The position numbers and the translations under genes are program-made. Below are positions 54,041 through 62,662 of a DNA stretch of 64,000 bases, in pieces. Source of the stretch: Sphaerothrix epifaneia (GTDB lineage: Bacteria > Cyanobacteriota > Cyanobacteriia > Phormidesmidales > Phormidesmidaceae); the NCBI RefSeq assembly GCF_042788235.1, contig NZ_JBHZOL010000088.1:1-64000 (forward strand), in the 5' to 3' direction. Position 1 is the stretch's first letter, and the number at the start of each line of letters is the position of its first letter. Below the pieces are notes generated by a model that was not told the origin of the DNA, searched no databases, and saw only the letters and a program-made list of their open reading frames with translations.

Positions 54041-55408
54041 TTACCGTACCAGAAACGCTACACACTCTACATGAGCCGTCTGCGGAAAGAAATCGGCTGG
54101 TTGTACTCGCTGTAACTGATAGCCTCCCTGTTCGCAGAGGGTTTTGAGATCGCGAGCCAGCGTTGCCGGGTTACAGCTCATGTAGACAATGCGGTGGGGA
54201 GCCAGTTCTATCAGCGATCGCAAAACCGCAGGCGTACAGCCTTTTCGCGGTGGATCTAGCACCACCACATCAATGGGCGTGCCGAGTCGCTCCCCTACCT
54301 GCGGCAGCCAGTCTTCAACCGCCCCCACCTGAAAGTCAACGTTAGAGATGCCGTTAATGGCGGCATTGGTCTGCGCTTGCTGAACCGAGTCTTTGCTAAC
54401 TTCTAAACCCAAACAGTGTTTAGCCTGATCGGCAATGGGCAACGTCAACGTACCAATGCCGCAGTAAGCATCTACCACCCGCTCATGCCCTTGCAAGTTC
54501 AATTCCGCCAGAATCACTGCTAGTAGCTGCTCGGCTTGCTCGGTGTTTACCTGAAAAAAGTTAGTCGGGCCAACCCGCAACTGTAGATTGGCAAATTGTT
54601 CTTCAACGTAGGGCTGGCCAGCAACACAGTAAGTCGTGCCGCCAAAAATGGCGTTGGTTTGCTGAGCATTGTGATTGAGCATAACCCCCACCAAGTGAGG
54701 ATAACGCTGCAACCAGGTTTGGGCTTGCTCCTCTAAGTTCCCCAGCCGGGGGCGGGTACTCACCAGGGTCAACAAAACCTGCCCGGTTCGCCGCCCGATG
54801 CGCAAAGACAGGTGGCGCAAAGCTCCCCGCTGAGTAGACTCGTCATAAATGGGCCAGCCCTGCTCAGCAATATCCTGCTTGATTTCGCTCAGAAAAGGAT
54901 CTAAGCGTTCGTCTTGCACCGGACAGCGGTTGAGGTTAATAAGCTTGTGGGTGCCTTTGCGATAGTAGCCTGCCTGCACCTGTTGCGTATCGGAGCGTCC
55001 TAGAGGATAGGTAGCCTTGTTGCGATAGGCCAAAGGCGCTGAGGGTAAAATCGGCTCGACCTTGATAGTGTCAAAGCCGCCAATGCGTTTGAGCGCATCT
55101 TCTACCTGCTGCTGTTTAGCGGCAAGCTGCTCTGTATAAGCAACTGTTTGCCACTGGCAGCCGCCGCACTTGTCAGCCACAATGCAGGCGGGTTTAATTC
55201 GGTCGGGTGACGCCGTTTCTACCTGGAGCAGTTTACCCCAGCCGTAAGTGGGCTTAATGCGCAGCAACCGGGTCTGGACGCGATCGCCCGGTACCGTATC
55301 GGGCACAAACACCACTCGCTCCTGCCAGCGGCCTACTCCTTCGCCTGTGCTGTTAAGACCTGTAATCTCTAGATCCAGCACCGCTCCTTGCTGCCAGCGA
55401 TCGCCCAT
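54041..55408 (-). CDS. rlmD: 23S rRNA (uracil-5-)-methyltransferase RlmD-like
   Basis: SAM-dependent m5U methyltransferase of the TrmA/RumA family. TRAM domain at 1-60 (LDLEITGLNSTGEGVGRW), then 4Fe-4S cysteines ACIVADKCGGCQWQ, the SAM region DAYCGIGTLTLPIA, DPPRKGC and the catalytic cysteine in YMSCNPATLARDL. 455 residues. The target U1939 is inferred from RlmD; the paralogue RlmC is an alternative. Monocistronic. Confidence 0.88.
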   Translation of the reverse strand: MGDRWQQGAVLDLEITGLNSTGEGVGRWQERVVFVPDTVPGDRVQTRLLRIKPTYGWGKLLQVETASPDRIKPACIVADKCGGCQWQTVAYTEQLAAKQQQVEDALKRIGGFDTIKVEPILPSAPLAYRNKATYPLGRSDTQQVQAGYYRKGTHKLINLNRCPVQDERLDPFLSEIKQDIAEQGWPIYDESTQRGALRHLSLRIGRRTGQVLLTLVSTRPRLGNLEEQAQTWLQRYPHLVGVMLNHNAQQTNAIFGGTTYCVAGQPYVEEQFANLQLRVGPTNFFQVNTEQAEQLLAVILAELNLQGHERVVDAYCGIGTLTLPIADQAKHCLGLEVSKDSVQQAQTNAAINGISNVDFQVGAVEDWLPQVGERLGTPIDVVVLDPPRKGCTPAVLRSLIELAPHRIVYMSCNPATLARDLKTLCEQGGYQLQRVQPADFFPQTAHVECVAFLVR

Positions 55409-55536
55409 GACTTTTTGCTCTTAAAAAAATTACCGTATTTCCTATTCTATCTAGCGAAAACGCTATCCTTCTATTCGGGTCTAGCACCTGGGCGACAGCA
55501 GCAAAACCGCTGCCAACCGCAGGGCTTGCCTGGGAA

Positions 55537-55552
55537 TGTGTTCCCTGATACA
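55537..55552 (+). promoter_or_regulatory. Candidate NtcA site upstream of natF
   Basis: TGT, ten bases, ACA (TGTGTTCCCTGATACA) fits the TGT-N9/10-ACA NtcA consensus, 125 bp before natF. No clear TA-N3-T -10 lies 22 bp downstream, so support is moderate. Nitrogen control would suit an amino-acid importer. Confidence 0.4.
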
Positions 55553-55620
55553 AAAATAAACGTTGATCCATTGGATGTTGAGCTAACAAGCTCAATCCCT
55601 GGGTTTAGTAGCGACGTGAG

Positions 55621-55652
55621 TGTGCAATTCTCTTCTGAATGTGCAATTCTCT
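55621..55652 (+). repeat. 13-bp direct repeat in natF leader
   Basis: TGTGCAATTCTCT occurs at 55621-55633 and 55640-55652, 19 bp apart, ending 25 bp before the natF ATG. Position suggests a regulator or RNA element. Confidence 0.6.
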
Positions 55653-55676
55653 TTCAAAAAGCGAGTGAGGTGTGAA

Positions 55677-56753
55677 ATGAAATATAGATGGGGTTTTGCA
55701 ATGGTTGCCCTAGCGGCAACAGTAGCCGTGACTGCCTGCGGCGGTGATACGGCCTCAACGGATTCTGCTGCGGGCGATGAATCTAGCGCAGCGGGTTCTG
55801 AAGGCAGTATCTTGCAAACCGTTCTCGATCGCGGTCAGCTCGTTTGTGGAGTTGACGGGGGTATTCCTGGATTTAGCTTTGTCGATGAAAGTGGTGCCTA
55901 TTCTGGACTGGATGTGGATGTTTGTCGGGCAGTTGCCGCCGCCCTCTTTGACGACCCAGAGGCGGTTGAGTATCGACGGCTAGATTCGACCGAGCGTTTC
56001 ACCGCGCTAGCTGGTGGAGAAGTCGATATGCTGTCGCGCAACACCACCTGGACAATCAACCGCGATACCGCTGTTGGCCTTGAGTTTGCGCCTACGACCT
56101 TCTTTGATGGTCAGGGCATGATGGTGCGTACCGATAGTGGCATTGCTTCTTTAGAAGACTTTGCGGGTAGAGCCGTTTGTGTTGAAACAGGTACCACTAC
56201 TGAACTGAACCTAACCGATCAAATGCGCCAGCTCGGCGTTGAGTTTGAGCCTGTCGTTTTCCAAGATGCTGATGCCGCTTATGCCGCTTATTCAGAAGGG
56301 CGATGCGAAGGCATGACCTCTGATAAGTCGCAGTTGGTCGCCCGTCGCAGCACCCTGCCTGAACCAGATGCCCATGAACTGCTCGATGTCACCATGTCGA
56401 AAGAGCCGCTAGGGCCAGTGACGGTCAACAACGACTCGGCCTGGTTTGATACCGTCAAATGGGTTACCTACGGTTTGTTCCAAGCTGAAGAGTTTGGCAT
56501 CTCCTCTGAGAATATTGGCGAGTTTGCCAACAGCGAAGACCCCAATATTGCTCGCTTCTTGGGCGAAGAAGGCACGCTAGGTTCCGATATGGGTCTGCCC
56601 AATGACTTTATGGCTCGGGTGATTACCCACGTCGGCAACTATGGTGAAATTTATGAGCGCAACTTAGGCGAAGGTTCTCAGTTTGCCTTGCCTCGTGGTC
56701 AAAACGCACTCTGGACGGAAGGCGGTCTTTTATACTCTCCGCCTTTCCGCTAA
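55677..56753 (+). CDS. natF: Amino-acid ABC transporter substrate-binding lipoprotein (NatF-like)
   Basis: Periplasmic amino-acid receptor. Starts MKYRWGFAMVALAATVAVTA with a lipobox TACG, so it is a lipid-anchored protein. A Ser/Asp/Ala-rich linker precedes the family-3 solute-binding fold (VCGVDGGIPGFSFVDESG, YSGLDVDVCRAVA, CVETGTTTELN). 358 residues, AapJ/BztA size. The ATG at 55677 places the signal at the N-terminus; the frame extends to 55620 without conservation. First gene of the natFGH-bgtA set. A terminator follows. Confidence 0.88.
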   Translation: MKYRWGFAMVALAATVAVTACGGDTASTDSAAGDESSAAGSEGSILQTVLDRGQLVCGVDGGIPGFSFVDESGAYSGLDVDVCRAVAAALFDDPEAVEYRRLDSTERFTALAGGEVDMLSRNTTWTINRDTAVGLEFAPTTFFDGQGMMVRTDSGIASLEDFAGRAVCVETGTTTELNLTDQMRQLGVEFEPVVFQDADAAYAAYSEGRCEGMTSDKSQLVARRSTLPEPDAHELLDVTMSKEPLGPVTVNNDSAWFDTVKWVTYGLFQAEEFGISSENIGEFANSEDPNIARFLGEEGTLGSDMGLPNDFMARVITHVGNYGEIYERNLGEGSQFALPRGQNALWTEGGLLYSPPFR

Positions 56754-56788
56754 GCGGCGATCGCCCTTAAAACTTGTTTAATTTCAGT

Positions 56789-56816
56789 AGAGACACGAAC
56801 CCTCGTGTCTCTTTTT
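56789..56816 (+). terminator. Rho-independent terminator between natF and natG
   Basis: AGAGACACGA at 56789-56798 and TCGTGTCTCT at 56803-56812 form a 10-bp stem with a 4-nt loop, followed by TTTT. It would give more natF message than permease message. Confidence 0.85.
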
Positions 56817-56988
56817 GTCTTTGTAAAGCATGTAACAGATGCAACTTTTCCAAAATCCCCTTTTGCACTATGGTTCTATCAACTCTTGGCGCGACTGCCT
56901 GATCGATAGCTAGGCATAGCACTCATCAGTTATGGAATCGATAGGGCAATTAAAAAATTAATGATATTGGCTTCATCAGGATTAGCAC

Positions 56989-58164
56989 ATGACCATTGAA
57001 CCCAGTCGTAATGGCTTCAATCCAGCGGCTTTGCTGCGAGATGAACGTTTTTGGAAAATTGCTTTTCAAGTAATTGTGGTTGCCATTGTGGTGGGCATAT
57101 TCACCTTCTTAATTGGCAACCTCAGCGGCAACTTAGAAAGACAAGGCATTGACTTTGGTTTTGGCTTTCTTTCCAATCAAGCCGGATTCAGCATTGGTGA
57201 AAGCGCTGTTCAATACAATCCCCAAGATGCTTATGGCAAAGCCCTTTTTGTTGGCTTGCTGAATACTTTAATTTTGGTGGTTGCTGGCATTATTTTGGCA
57301 ACGCTGGTAGGAACTGCCGCTGGCATTGCCAGCTTTTCGACCAACTGGCTAGTCTACAAAATTAGCCGTGCCTATGTAGGCTTGGTGAGAAACATTCCCC
57401 TACTGCTGCAGTTGTTTTTTTGGTACTTCGCTGTTTATGGCGGTTTGCCTTCTCCGGTCAACCAAATAGACGTGTTTGGTCTGGCTTACTTAAATAATCG
57501 CGGCGTTTATCTGTTTTGGCCTGCAAATGGCCCCCGCGCCTGGATAGGGCTAGCCGCGATCGCTGTAGGTGCGATCGCCGCGTTTTTTGTTTGGCGGTGG
57601 CGTACCCACGTCAGGGTCGAAAAAGGCGAACCCGGCAAAACCCAAAGCTATATTTTGTGGGCAATTCTGGCAGTCATGCTGGTTATTTTTCTGGGCTTGG
57701 GCTGGCAAATTCCAGAACCCGTAGAAGGCGGTGGCGTTACTGGGGCTAAGCGATTTTCGCGAGAATATGTGGCTTCGCTCTCGGCGTTGGTGTTTTACAC
57801 GGGCGCATTTATTGCGGAAATCGTGCGGGCGGGGATTCAGTCAGTCTCCAAAGGCCAGTGGGAAGCAGCGCGTTCAGTGGGGTTGGTAAACGGTCTGGTC
57901 ATGCGATTGGTCGTCTTTCCCCAAGCCATGCGAGTCATTATTCCACCGCTCAACAGCGAGTTTATGAACCTGGCTAAAAACTCTAGTCTGGCGTTTGCGG
58001 TTGCCTACCCTGAAATCTATGCCGTTGCCAACACCACTTATAACCAAACGGGTCGTCCGGTTGAAGTGTTTCTGGTATTGATGGCAACCTACTTGGTAAT
58101 TAATTTGATAATTTCGCTGGCGATGAACCAGCTCAATCAGGCCGTTCAGTTTAAGGAGCGCTAA
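56989..58164 (+). CDS. natG: Amino-acid ABC transporter permease (NatG-like)
   Basis: 391 residues, AapQ/BztB type. Membrane helices include FQVIVVAIVVGIFTFLIGNL and GLLNTLILVVAGIILATLVG, with a loop region (about 180-240). The ATPase-coupling motif is EAARSVGLVNGLVMRLVVFPQA. Separate ATG at 56989. Its stop is 3 bp before natH, whose ribosome-binding site AAGGAG lies in its last codons. Confidence 0.88.
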   Translation: MTIEPSRNGFNPAALLRDERFWKIAFQVIVVAIVVGIFTFLIGNLSGNLERQGIDFGFGFLSNQAGFSIGESAVQYNPQDAYGKALFVGLLNTLILVVAGIILATLVGTAAGIASFSTNWLVYKISRAYVGLVRNIPLLLQLFFWYFAVYGGLPSPVNQIDVFGLAYLNNRGVYLFWPANGPRAWIGLAAIAVGAIAAFFVWRWRTHVRVEKGEPGKTQSYILWAILAVMLVIFLGLGWQIPEPVEGGGVTGAKRFSREYVASLSALVFYTGAFIAEIVRAGIQSVSKGQWEAARSVGLVNGLVMRLVVFPQAMRVIIPPLNSEFMNLAKNSSLAFAVAYPEIYAVANTTYNQTGRPVEVFLVLMATYLVINLIISLAMNQLNQAVQFKER

Positions 58165-58167
58165 TGG

Positions 58168-59448
58168 ATGACTAGCCTTAGTCCAAGTGATTCGGTTTCG
58201 CGTCCGCCCAGCGTCAATCAACCTGGCCCCGTCACCTGGATGCGTAAAAACCTTTTCAGCGACTGGTTTAACAGTTTGCTAACGGTGGTAGTGGTCTTAA
58301 TTCTGGCCTACGCAGCCAAAGGTTTACTCACCTGGGCCTTTACGGTGGCTCAGTGGCAGGTCTTGCCCAATAACCTGGGGCTGTTTATGACCGGGCTATA
58401 CCCCAGCGACCTCTACTGGCGAGTTTGGACGCTGTTAGGGTTTATCTGCGCTTTAGGTGGGTTGTCTTGGGGGGTTTTGGGTCGCAACGTCTCTACCCTC
58501 TTTAGCCGTTCTGTTTTGATTAGTTTAGGTCTTCTCTGTGCGGTCATTGTCCTTTTTCCGTTGACTCGGCCTGCTAGCGCTAAACTGTTGCCGCTGGTGG
58601 CGCTGGTGGCGGGGATGGCCTGGGTTGGACGGGCGATCGCCCAGAAGTTTCCTAAACTGGGTCTTTGGATTTCGGCTATTTGGCTCATTAGCCTGCTGCC
58701 GCTCTATCCGCTTATCTTTAACCCCATTCCCTATGTACCGCTAGTACCGGGTTCTATTTTGGGGGGATTGGGCTATTTGTTTTTTGGGGTAGCGCGTCCG
58801 GCTTCGCCCATTAATGACTGGGGCGGCTTGCTGCTAACGCTGCTGGTGGCTGTTTCAGGTATCTTGCTGTGTTTTCCGCTAGGGTTGTTGCTAGCCCTAG
58901 GACGCCGCAGCCAGCTACCCGCAGTGAAGTGGCTGTCAACCGCCTATATTGAGCTAGTTAGAGGTGTGCCTTTAATTTCGATCCTGTTTATGGGGCAGGT
59001 GATGATTCCGCTGTTTTTGCCAGATGGCATGCGCCCAGAACGCATTGCCAGAGCGGTCATTGGTTTAACCTTGTTTAGCGCCGCTTACTTAGCTGAAAAC
59101 GTACGGGCAGGCTTGCAAGCGATCGCACGCGGACAAAGCGAAGCGGCGGCATCGTTAGGCTTAAACAAGCCCTTGACCATGCTTTTTATTGTGCTACCGC
59201 AAGCCTTAAAAATTGCCATTCCGGCCATTGTTGGTCAGTTTATTAGCTTGTTTCAAGACACGACCTTGCTATCGATTGTTGGTTTGGCAGAACTGTTAGG
59301 GATTAGCCGTTCTATTCTGGCAAACCCGACTTATTTGGGGCGATACGCAGAGGTTTATCTGTTTATTGGGGCGATCTATTGGTTTTTCTGCTATGCCATG
59401 TCTTTAGGCAGCCGCAAAATTGAGGAAAAGCTCAACACCACTCACTAA
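58168..59448 (+). CDS. natH: Amino-acid ABC transporter permease (NatH-like)
   Basis: 426 residues, AapM type. About ten membrane helices; the C-terminal half has the transport core with EAAASLGLNKPLTMLFIVLPQA and GQFISLFQDTTLLSIVGLAELLG. Pairs with NatG as a heterodimer. bgtA follows after 207 bp, a gap long enough to hold its own promoter. Confidence 0.88.
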   Translation: MTSLSPSDSVSRPPSVNQPGPVTWMRKNLFSDWFNSLLTVVVVLILAYAAKGLLTWAFTVAQWQVLPNNLGLFMTGLYPSDLYWRVWTLLGFICALGGLSWGVLGRNVSTLFSRSVLISLGLLCAVIVLFPLTRPASAKLLPLVALVAGMAWVGRAIAQKFPKLGLWISAIWLISLLPLYPLIFNPIPYVPLVPGSILGGLGYLFFGVARPASPINDWGGLLLTLLVAVSGILLCFPLGLLLALGRRSQLPAVKWLSTAYIELVRGVPLISILFMGQVMIPLFLPDGMRPERIARAVIGLTLFSAAYLAENVRAGLQAIARGQSEAAASLGLNKPLTMLFIVLPQALKIAIPAIVGQFISLFQDTTLLSIVGLAELLGISRSILANPTYLGRYAEVYLFIGAIYWFFCYAMSLGSRKIEEKLNTTH

Positions 59449-59655
59449 ATATCTCTACGTGTAACAGTTGACAGACGCTAGCCTTAATAACGCCTAAGTT
59501 AATGCCAGAATAGGGCTACAGCTTTGGGTTTGCCCGCTGGCTCCAGGCTAGCGTTCTAGCTGATTTAGCGGGTAGTTGACGGGAAAGCTAAGGTTGGGTT
59601 CTGTTATTTGAAAGCTTAATTAGCCAGAGACGGCTGTTTAGAAGGAAAGTTGATC

Positions 59656-60435
59656 ATGACACAGTTTCAGACCGAAACAGATGCACGACCCTCGACAGGC
59701 GCTGAGCCTGTTATTGTGGCGCAGGATGTTGAGAAATGGTATGACAATGGCTTTCATGTGCTCAAGGGGGTTAGCCTAACGGTCAATCGAGGTGAAGTCG
59801 TTGTGATCATGGGGCCTTCTGGCTCAGGCAAGTCTACTTTTATCCGAACTTTCAACGCTCTAGAACCTTATCAAAAGGGTCGTATTGAAATTGACGGCAT
59901 TTTGATTTCTCACGACTTGAAAGACATTGAAAAAGTTCGCAAAGAAGTGGGAATGGTGTTTCAGCAGTTCAACCTGTTTCCCCACCTCACGGTTTTGCAA
60001 AACGTTACGCTAGCGCCGATTTGGGTGCGTCGCTGGCCCAAACGCAAAGCCAATGAAGTGGCGATGCAATTGCTAGAGCGCGTCGGCATTGCCGAGCAAG
60101 CAAAGAAGTTTCCTGGACAGCTTTCTGGTGGACAGCAGCAGCGAGTTGCGATCGCGCGTTCTCTGGCGATGCAACCCAAAGCAATGTTGTTTGACGAGCC
60201 AACCTCCGCCCTTGACCCGGAGATGGTGCGTGAGGTGTTAGACGTTATGCGCGAGCTAGCGGGTGAAGGTATGACGATGGTTTGCGTTACCCACGAAGTT
60301 GGCTTTGCTCGTGAAGTGGCTGATCGAGTCGTGTTAATGGCGGATGGCATGCTGGTTGAAGAAGGCACGCCGGATGCGTTCTTTAACAATCCGCAAGAAG
60401 AGCGCAGCAAGAAGTTCTTGTCACAAATTTTGTAG
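59656..60435 (+). CDS. bgtA: Amino-acid ABC transporter ATP-binding protein (BgtA-like)
   Basis: 259 residues. Walker A GPSGSGKST, Q-loop VFQQFNLFPHLTV, signature LSGGQQQRVAIARSLA, Walker B MLFDEPTSALDPE and H-loop VCVTHE. The ATG at 59656 has AAGGAAAG about 7 nt upstream; TTG at 59650 would also be possible. Drives NatFGH; in Anabaena BgtA is shared by two transporters. Confidence 0.92.
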   Translation: MTQFQTETDARPSTGAEPVIVAQDVEKWYDNGFHVLKGVSLTVNRGEVVVIMGPSGSGKSTFIRTFNALEPYQKGRIEIDGILISHDLKDIEKVRKEVGMVFQQFNLFPHLTVLQNVTLAPIWVRRWPKRKANEVAMQLLERVGIAEQAKKFPGQLSGGQQQRVAIARSLAMQPKAMLFDEPTSALDPEMVREVLDVMRELAGEGMTMVCVTHEVGFAREVADRVVLMADGMLVEEGTPDAFFNNPQEERSKKFLSQIL

Positions 60436-60458
60436 GGTGTTAGCTCAGCCGCCTTTGC

Positions 60459-61421
60459 TCAAGCAGAACCATTGGATTTGGGCACTGGCTGCAGGCGGGG
60501 GCGATCGCGACGAGATTGCTCTTTCCAGTATTGCACCTTGACCTCGTATTCCCCTGCTTGGCTTGCTTGTTGCAAAATCTGTTCCTGTAAGAGCGTGACT
60601 TGAACTTCGGCTGCTTGAAGCTGCTGCTGATAATGGTCACGCTCAGCCGCGATCGCCTGACATTGATGCTTCATCTGCGTTTGGCTGTGCATTTGCTGGG
60701 CGAGTTCTGTTTGTAAAAGATCAATTCGCCGCTGCTTCAGCTTGAGTTCGTGAAATAGCTCAAACCGCACAGCATTCTCCTGAGCATTTTGGCTTTGAGT
60801 CAAAACCATGGCCGCGTTGTGAGCCTCGGCGTCGGTCGGCCTTAGGTCTTCATCTAGGGGGATGAGTGAGCCTGCTAGCTGGGCTAAAGCGGCTCGATAG
60901 TGGTTGAAGAGGGTTTCTAAAGCTTGGCTGTGCTGGTGTATGGCCTGAAGCTGAGTTCCCAAACTCACGGTGAGCATACGAGCAACGAAAATTTCTGACT
61001 CTAGCTCAATCCGGGGCTGCTGGGTCAACACTGTGGTAAAGCTGTCAGACTGGCAGTGTTTCTTTAGCCGCACCAGGTAGTTTTGAATTTCGGCTTCGCC
61101 TTGCTGGGTACGCAGCTTCAGGCGCTCTAGCTGCTCTAACTGTTCTGCCATCCACTGCTCAGCACGACTGACAAACGCTTGCAAAAGCTGCTCTTGCCAC
61201 TGGTGTTTTTGCTGGAGCTGCGTTTGCAGATGGGTAATCACTTGTTGCTGAGCATTGGCAAAATGCTCAGTCTCAATCAGTTGAGTTTCAACTAAATACT
61301 GAGCAGCGACTTTGGTTTGCAGCTCTTCTAGGGAGTCGAGCGCCTGATCAAGTGCCTGTTGCAGGTCGCAGATTCGCTGAACCAAACGAAAATCGAGAGA
61401 TTTAGGCTGAGGCATAAGCAT
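60459..61421 (-). CDS. Coiled-coil protein of unknown function
   Basis: 320 residues dominated by coiled coils: about 8-125 (LVQRICDLQQALDQALDSLEEL, HLQTQLQQKHQWQEQLLQAF, each part) and about 215-300 (FHELKLKQRRIDLLQTELAQ). The central part (130-200) has a different character (EIFVARMLTVSLGTQL). The C-terminus is basic (RRDRPRLQPVPK). No signal peptide, no enzyme motif. It could be a scaffold for envelope or motility. ATG at 61421; the ATG two codons later is possible. Convergent with bgtA. Confidence 0.6.
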   Translation of the reverse strand: MLMPQPKSLDFRLVQRICDLQQALDQALDSLEELQTKVAAQYLVETQLIETEHFANAQQQVITHLQTQLQQKHQWQEQLLQAFVSRAEQWMAEQLEQLERLKLRTQQGEAEIQNYLVRLKKHCQSDSFTTVLTQQPRIELESEIFVARMLTVSLGTQLQAIHQHSQALETLFNHYRAALAQLAGSLIPLDEDLRPTDAEAHNAAMVLTQSQNAQENAVRFELFHELKLKQRRIDLLQTELAQQMHSQTQMKHQCQAIAAERDHYQQQLQAAEVQVTLLQEQILQQASQAGEYEVKVQYWKEQSRRDRPRLQPVPKSNGSA

Positions 61422-61570
61422 TGAGCCACTGGCAGCACCATCGGGCTGCCGTCAATCTAGCAAAAGCCTGATGGATTTGCCGTTTTGAAGACGACACTGC
61501 AAGCGTCTCTTATAAAACTTTACAGTTTGGCGACGCTCAGCCGCGATCGCTGCCTTGCTAGCGTTCTTGC

Positions 61571-62467
61571 TTAGGGCACCGTTCCTTCCGGTAACGTCAT
61601 CACATAATCGGCGATCGCCCCTGGATAAGTCAGCCAAATATCTTCGCTGTAGAGTTTGGCGTGCTGCACAACATGCTTTAAGGCGCGTCGCAAATGCCGT
61701 AACCGAAAGGGTTGCCCGACGATGTAGGGGTGTAGCGAAATGCCATAAACCAAAGGCTGTTGCTGAGACTGCTCTTCCATTTCGTCAAAGCTGTCAATAA
61801 TCATGTCGGCAAAATCAGCCGCGCTGGTTCGGCGGACAGCGATCGCCGGAATATCATTGACCTCTTGCGGATACGGAATCGCCAGCAGACGCCCCTGACG
61901 AGCTTTGAACCAGATGGGCTGATCGTCGCAGCACCAGTCTAGGCAGTAAGTATAGCCCGCTTCTTGCAATAAATCGGGGGTTTGATGGCTCTGGGCAATC
62001 CAGGGGCCGAGCCAGCCTTTGGGGGGGGTGCCTTCGTAGTGCGTAATCGTTTTAGTGGTATCGGCAATGAGTTGGGCTTCGGCTGCGGCTGATAAGGTGC
62101 TTTGCCGCTCAGAGTTGGTGCGACCATGCGCCACAATTTCATCGCCGCGATCGCGAAAAGCGGCAACCACCTCCGGGCAGTAATCATACAAAGTGGCATT
62201 CACCAGAGCCGCGACTGGCAAACCCAAATCTTCAAACAAATCCAGCAGCCGCCAAACTCCCACGCGATTGCCATAATCACGCCACGCGTAGTTGAGGACA
62301 TCGGGTTGGGGCCCACCGGGTGCTAATTGCGCTCCTAAGCCTTCACCAAAGGCAAAATGTTCTAAATTAAGGGCAATGTAAACAGCTAGCCGCCGATTTT
62401 GGGGCCAGCGATAATCAGCCCGCCGAATAATAGGGGAATAAGTATAGCGTCCGTGGCTAGGAAGCAT
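61571..62467 (-). CDS. Polysaccharide deacetylase-family protein (PuuE-like)
   Basis: 298 residues in the carbohydrate-esterase 4 fold. Visible are LNLEHFAFGEG at the front, LVNATLYDYCPEVVAAF, GDEIVAHGRTNSERQS (metal-binding His) and GISLHPYIVGQPFRLRHL. This pattern resembles allantoinase-like PuuE proteins and cytosolic amidohydrolases more than exported chitin deacetylases. No signal peptide. Divergent from the next gene. Confidence 0.78.
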   Translation of the reverse strand: MLPSHGRYTYSPIIRRADYRWPQNRRLAVYIALNLEHFAFGEGLGAQLAPGGPQPDVLNYAWRDYGNRVGVWRLLDLFEDLGLPVAALVNATLYDYCPEVVAAFRDRGDEIVAHGRTNSERQSTLSAAAEAQLIADTTKTITHYEGTPPKGWLGPWIAQSHQTPDLLQEAGYTYCLDWCCDDQPIWFKARQGRLLAIPYPQEVNDIPAIAVRRTSAADFADMIIDSFDEMEEQSQQQPLVYGISLHPYIVGQPFRLRHLRRALKHVVQHAKLYSEDIWLTYPGAIADYVMTLPEGTVP

Positions 62468-62662
62468 GATAGAAAAGCACCTGAGTCTGAAATAATAGGG
62501 CTGAAAGAATAAGAATCAAAGACTTACCCAGCACCTTACCGACTGATGCTGCATCAGCCGTTAGTCGGATGGGTTTTAGTACAGCCTCGATGAAGCACCC
62601 TTCTCGTGTAAGTCCCTATCGTCCCAGTTGCCGTGTTTAAATTCAAGGTTAAGGATTCGGTA

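Noticed and set aside
59449..59655. Another copy of the dispersed repeat near AGGGCTACAGC at 59511
   Set aside because: Only a short motif matches; the remaining blocks are missing.
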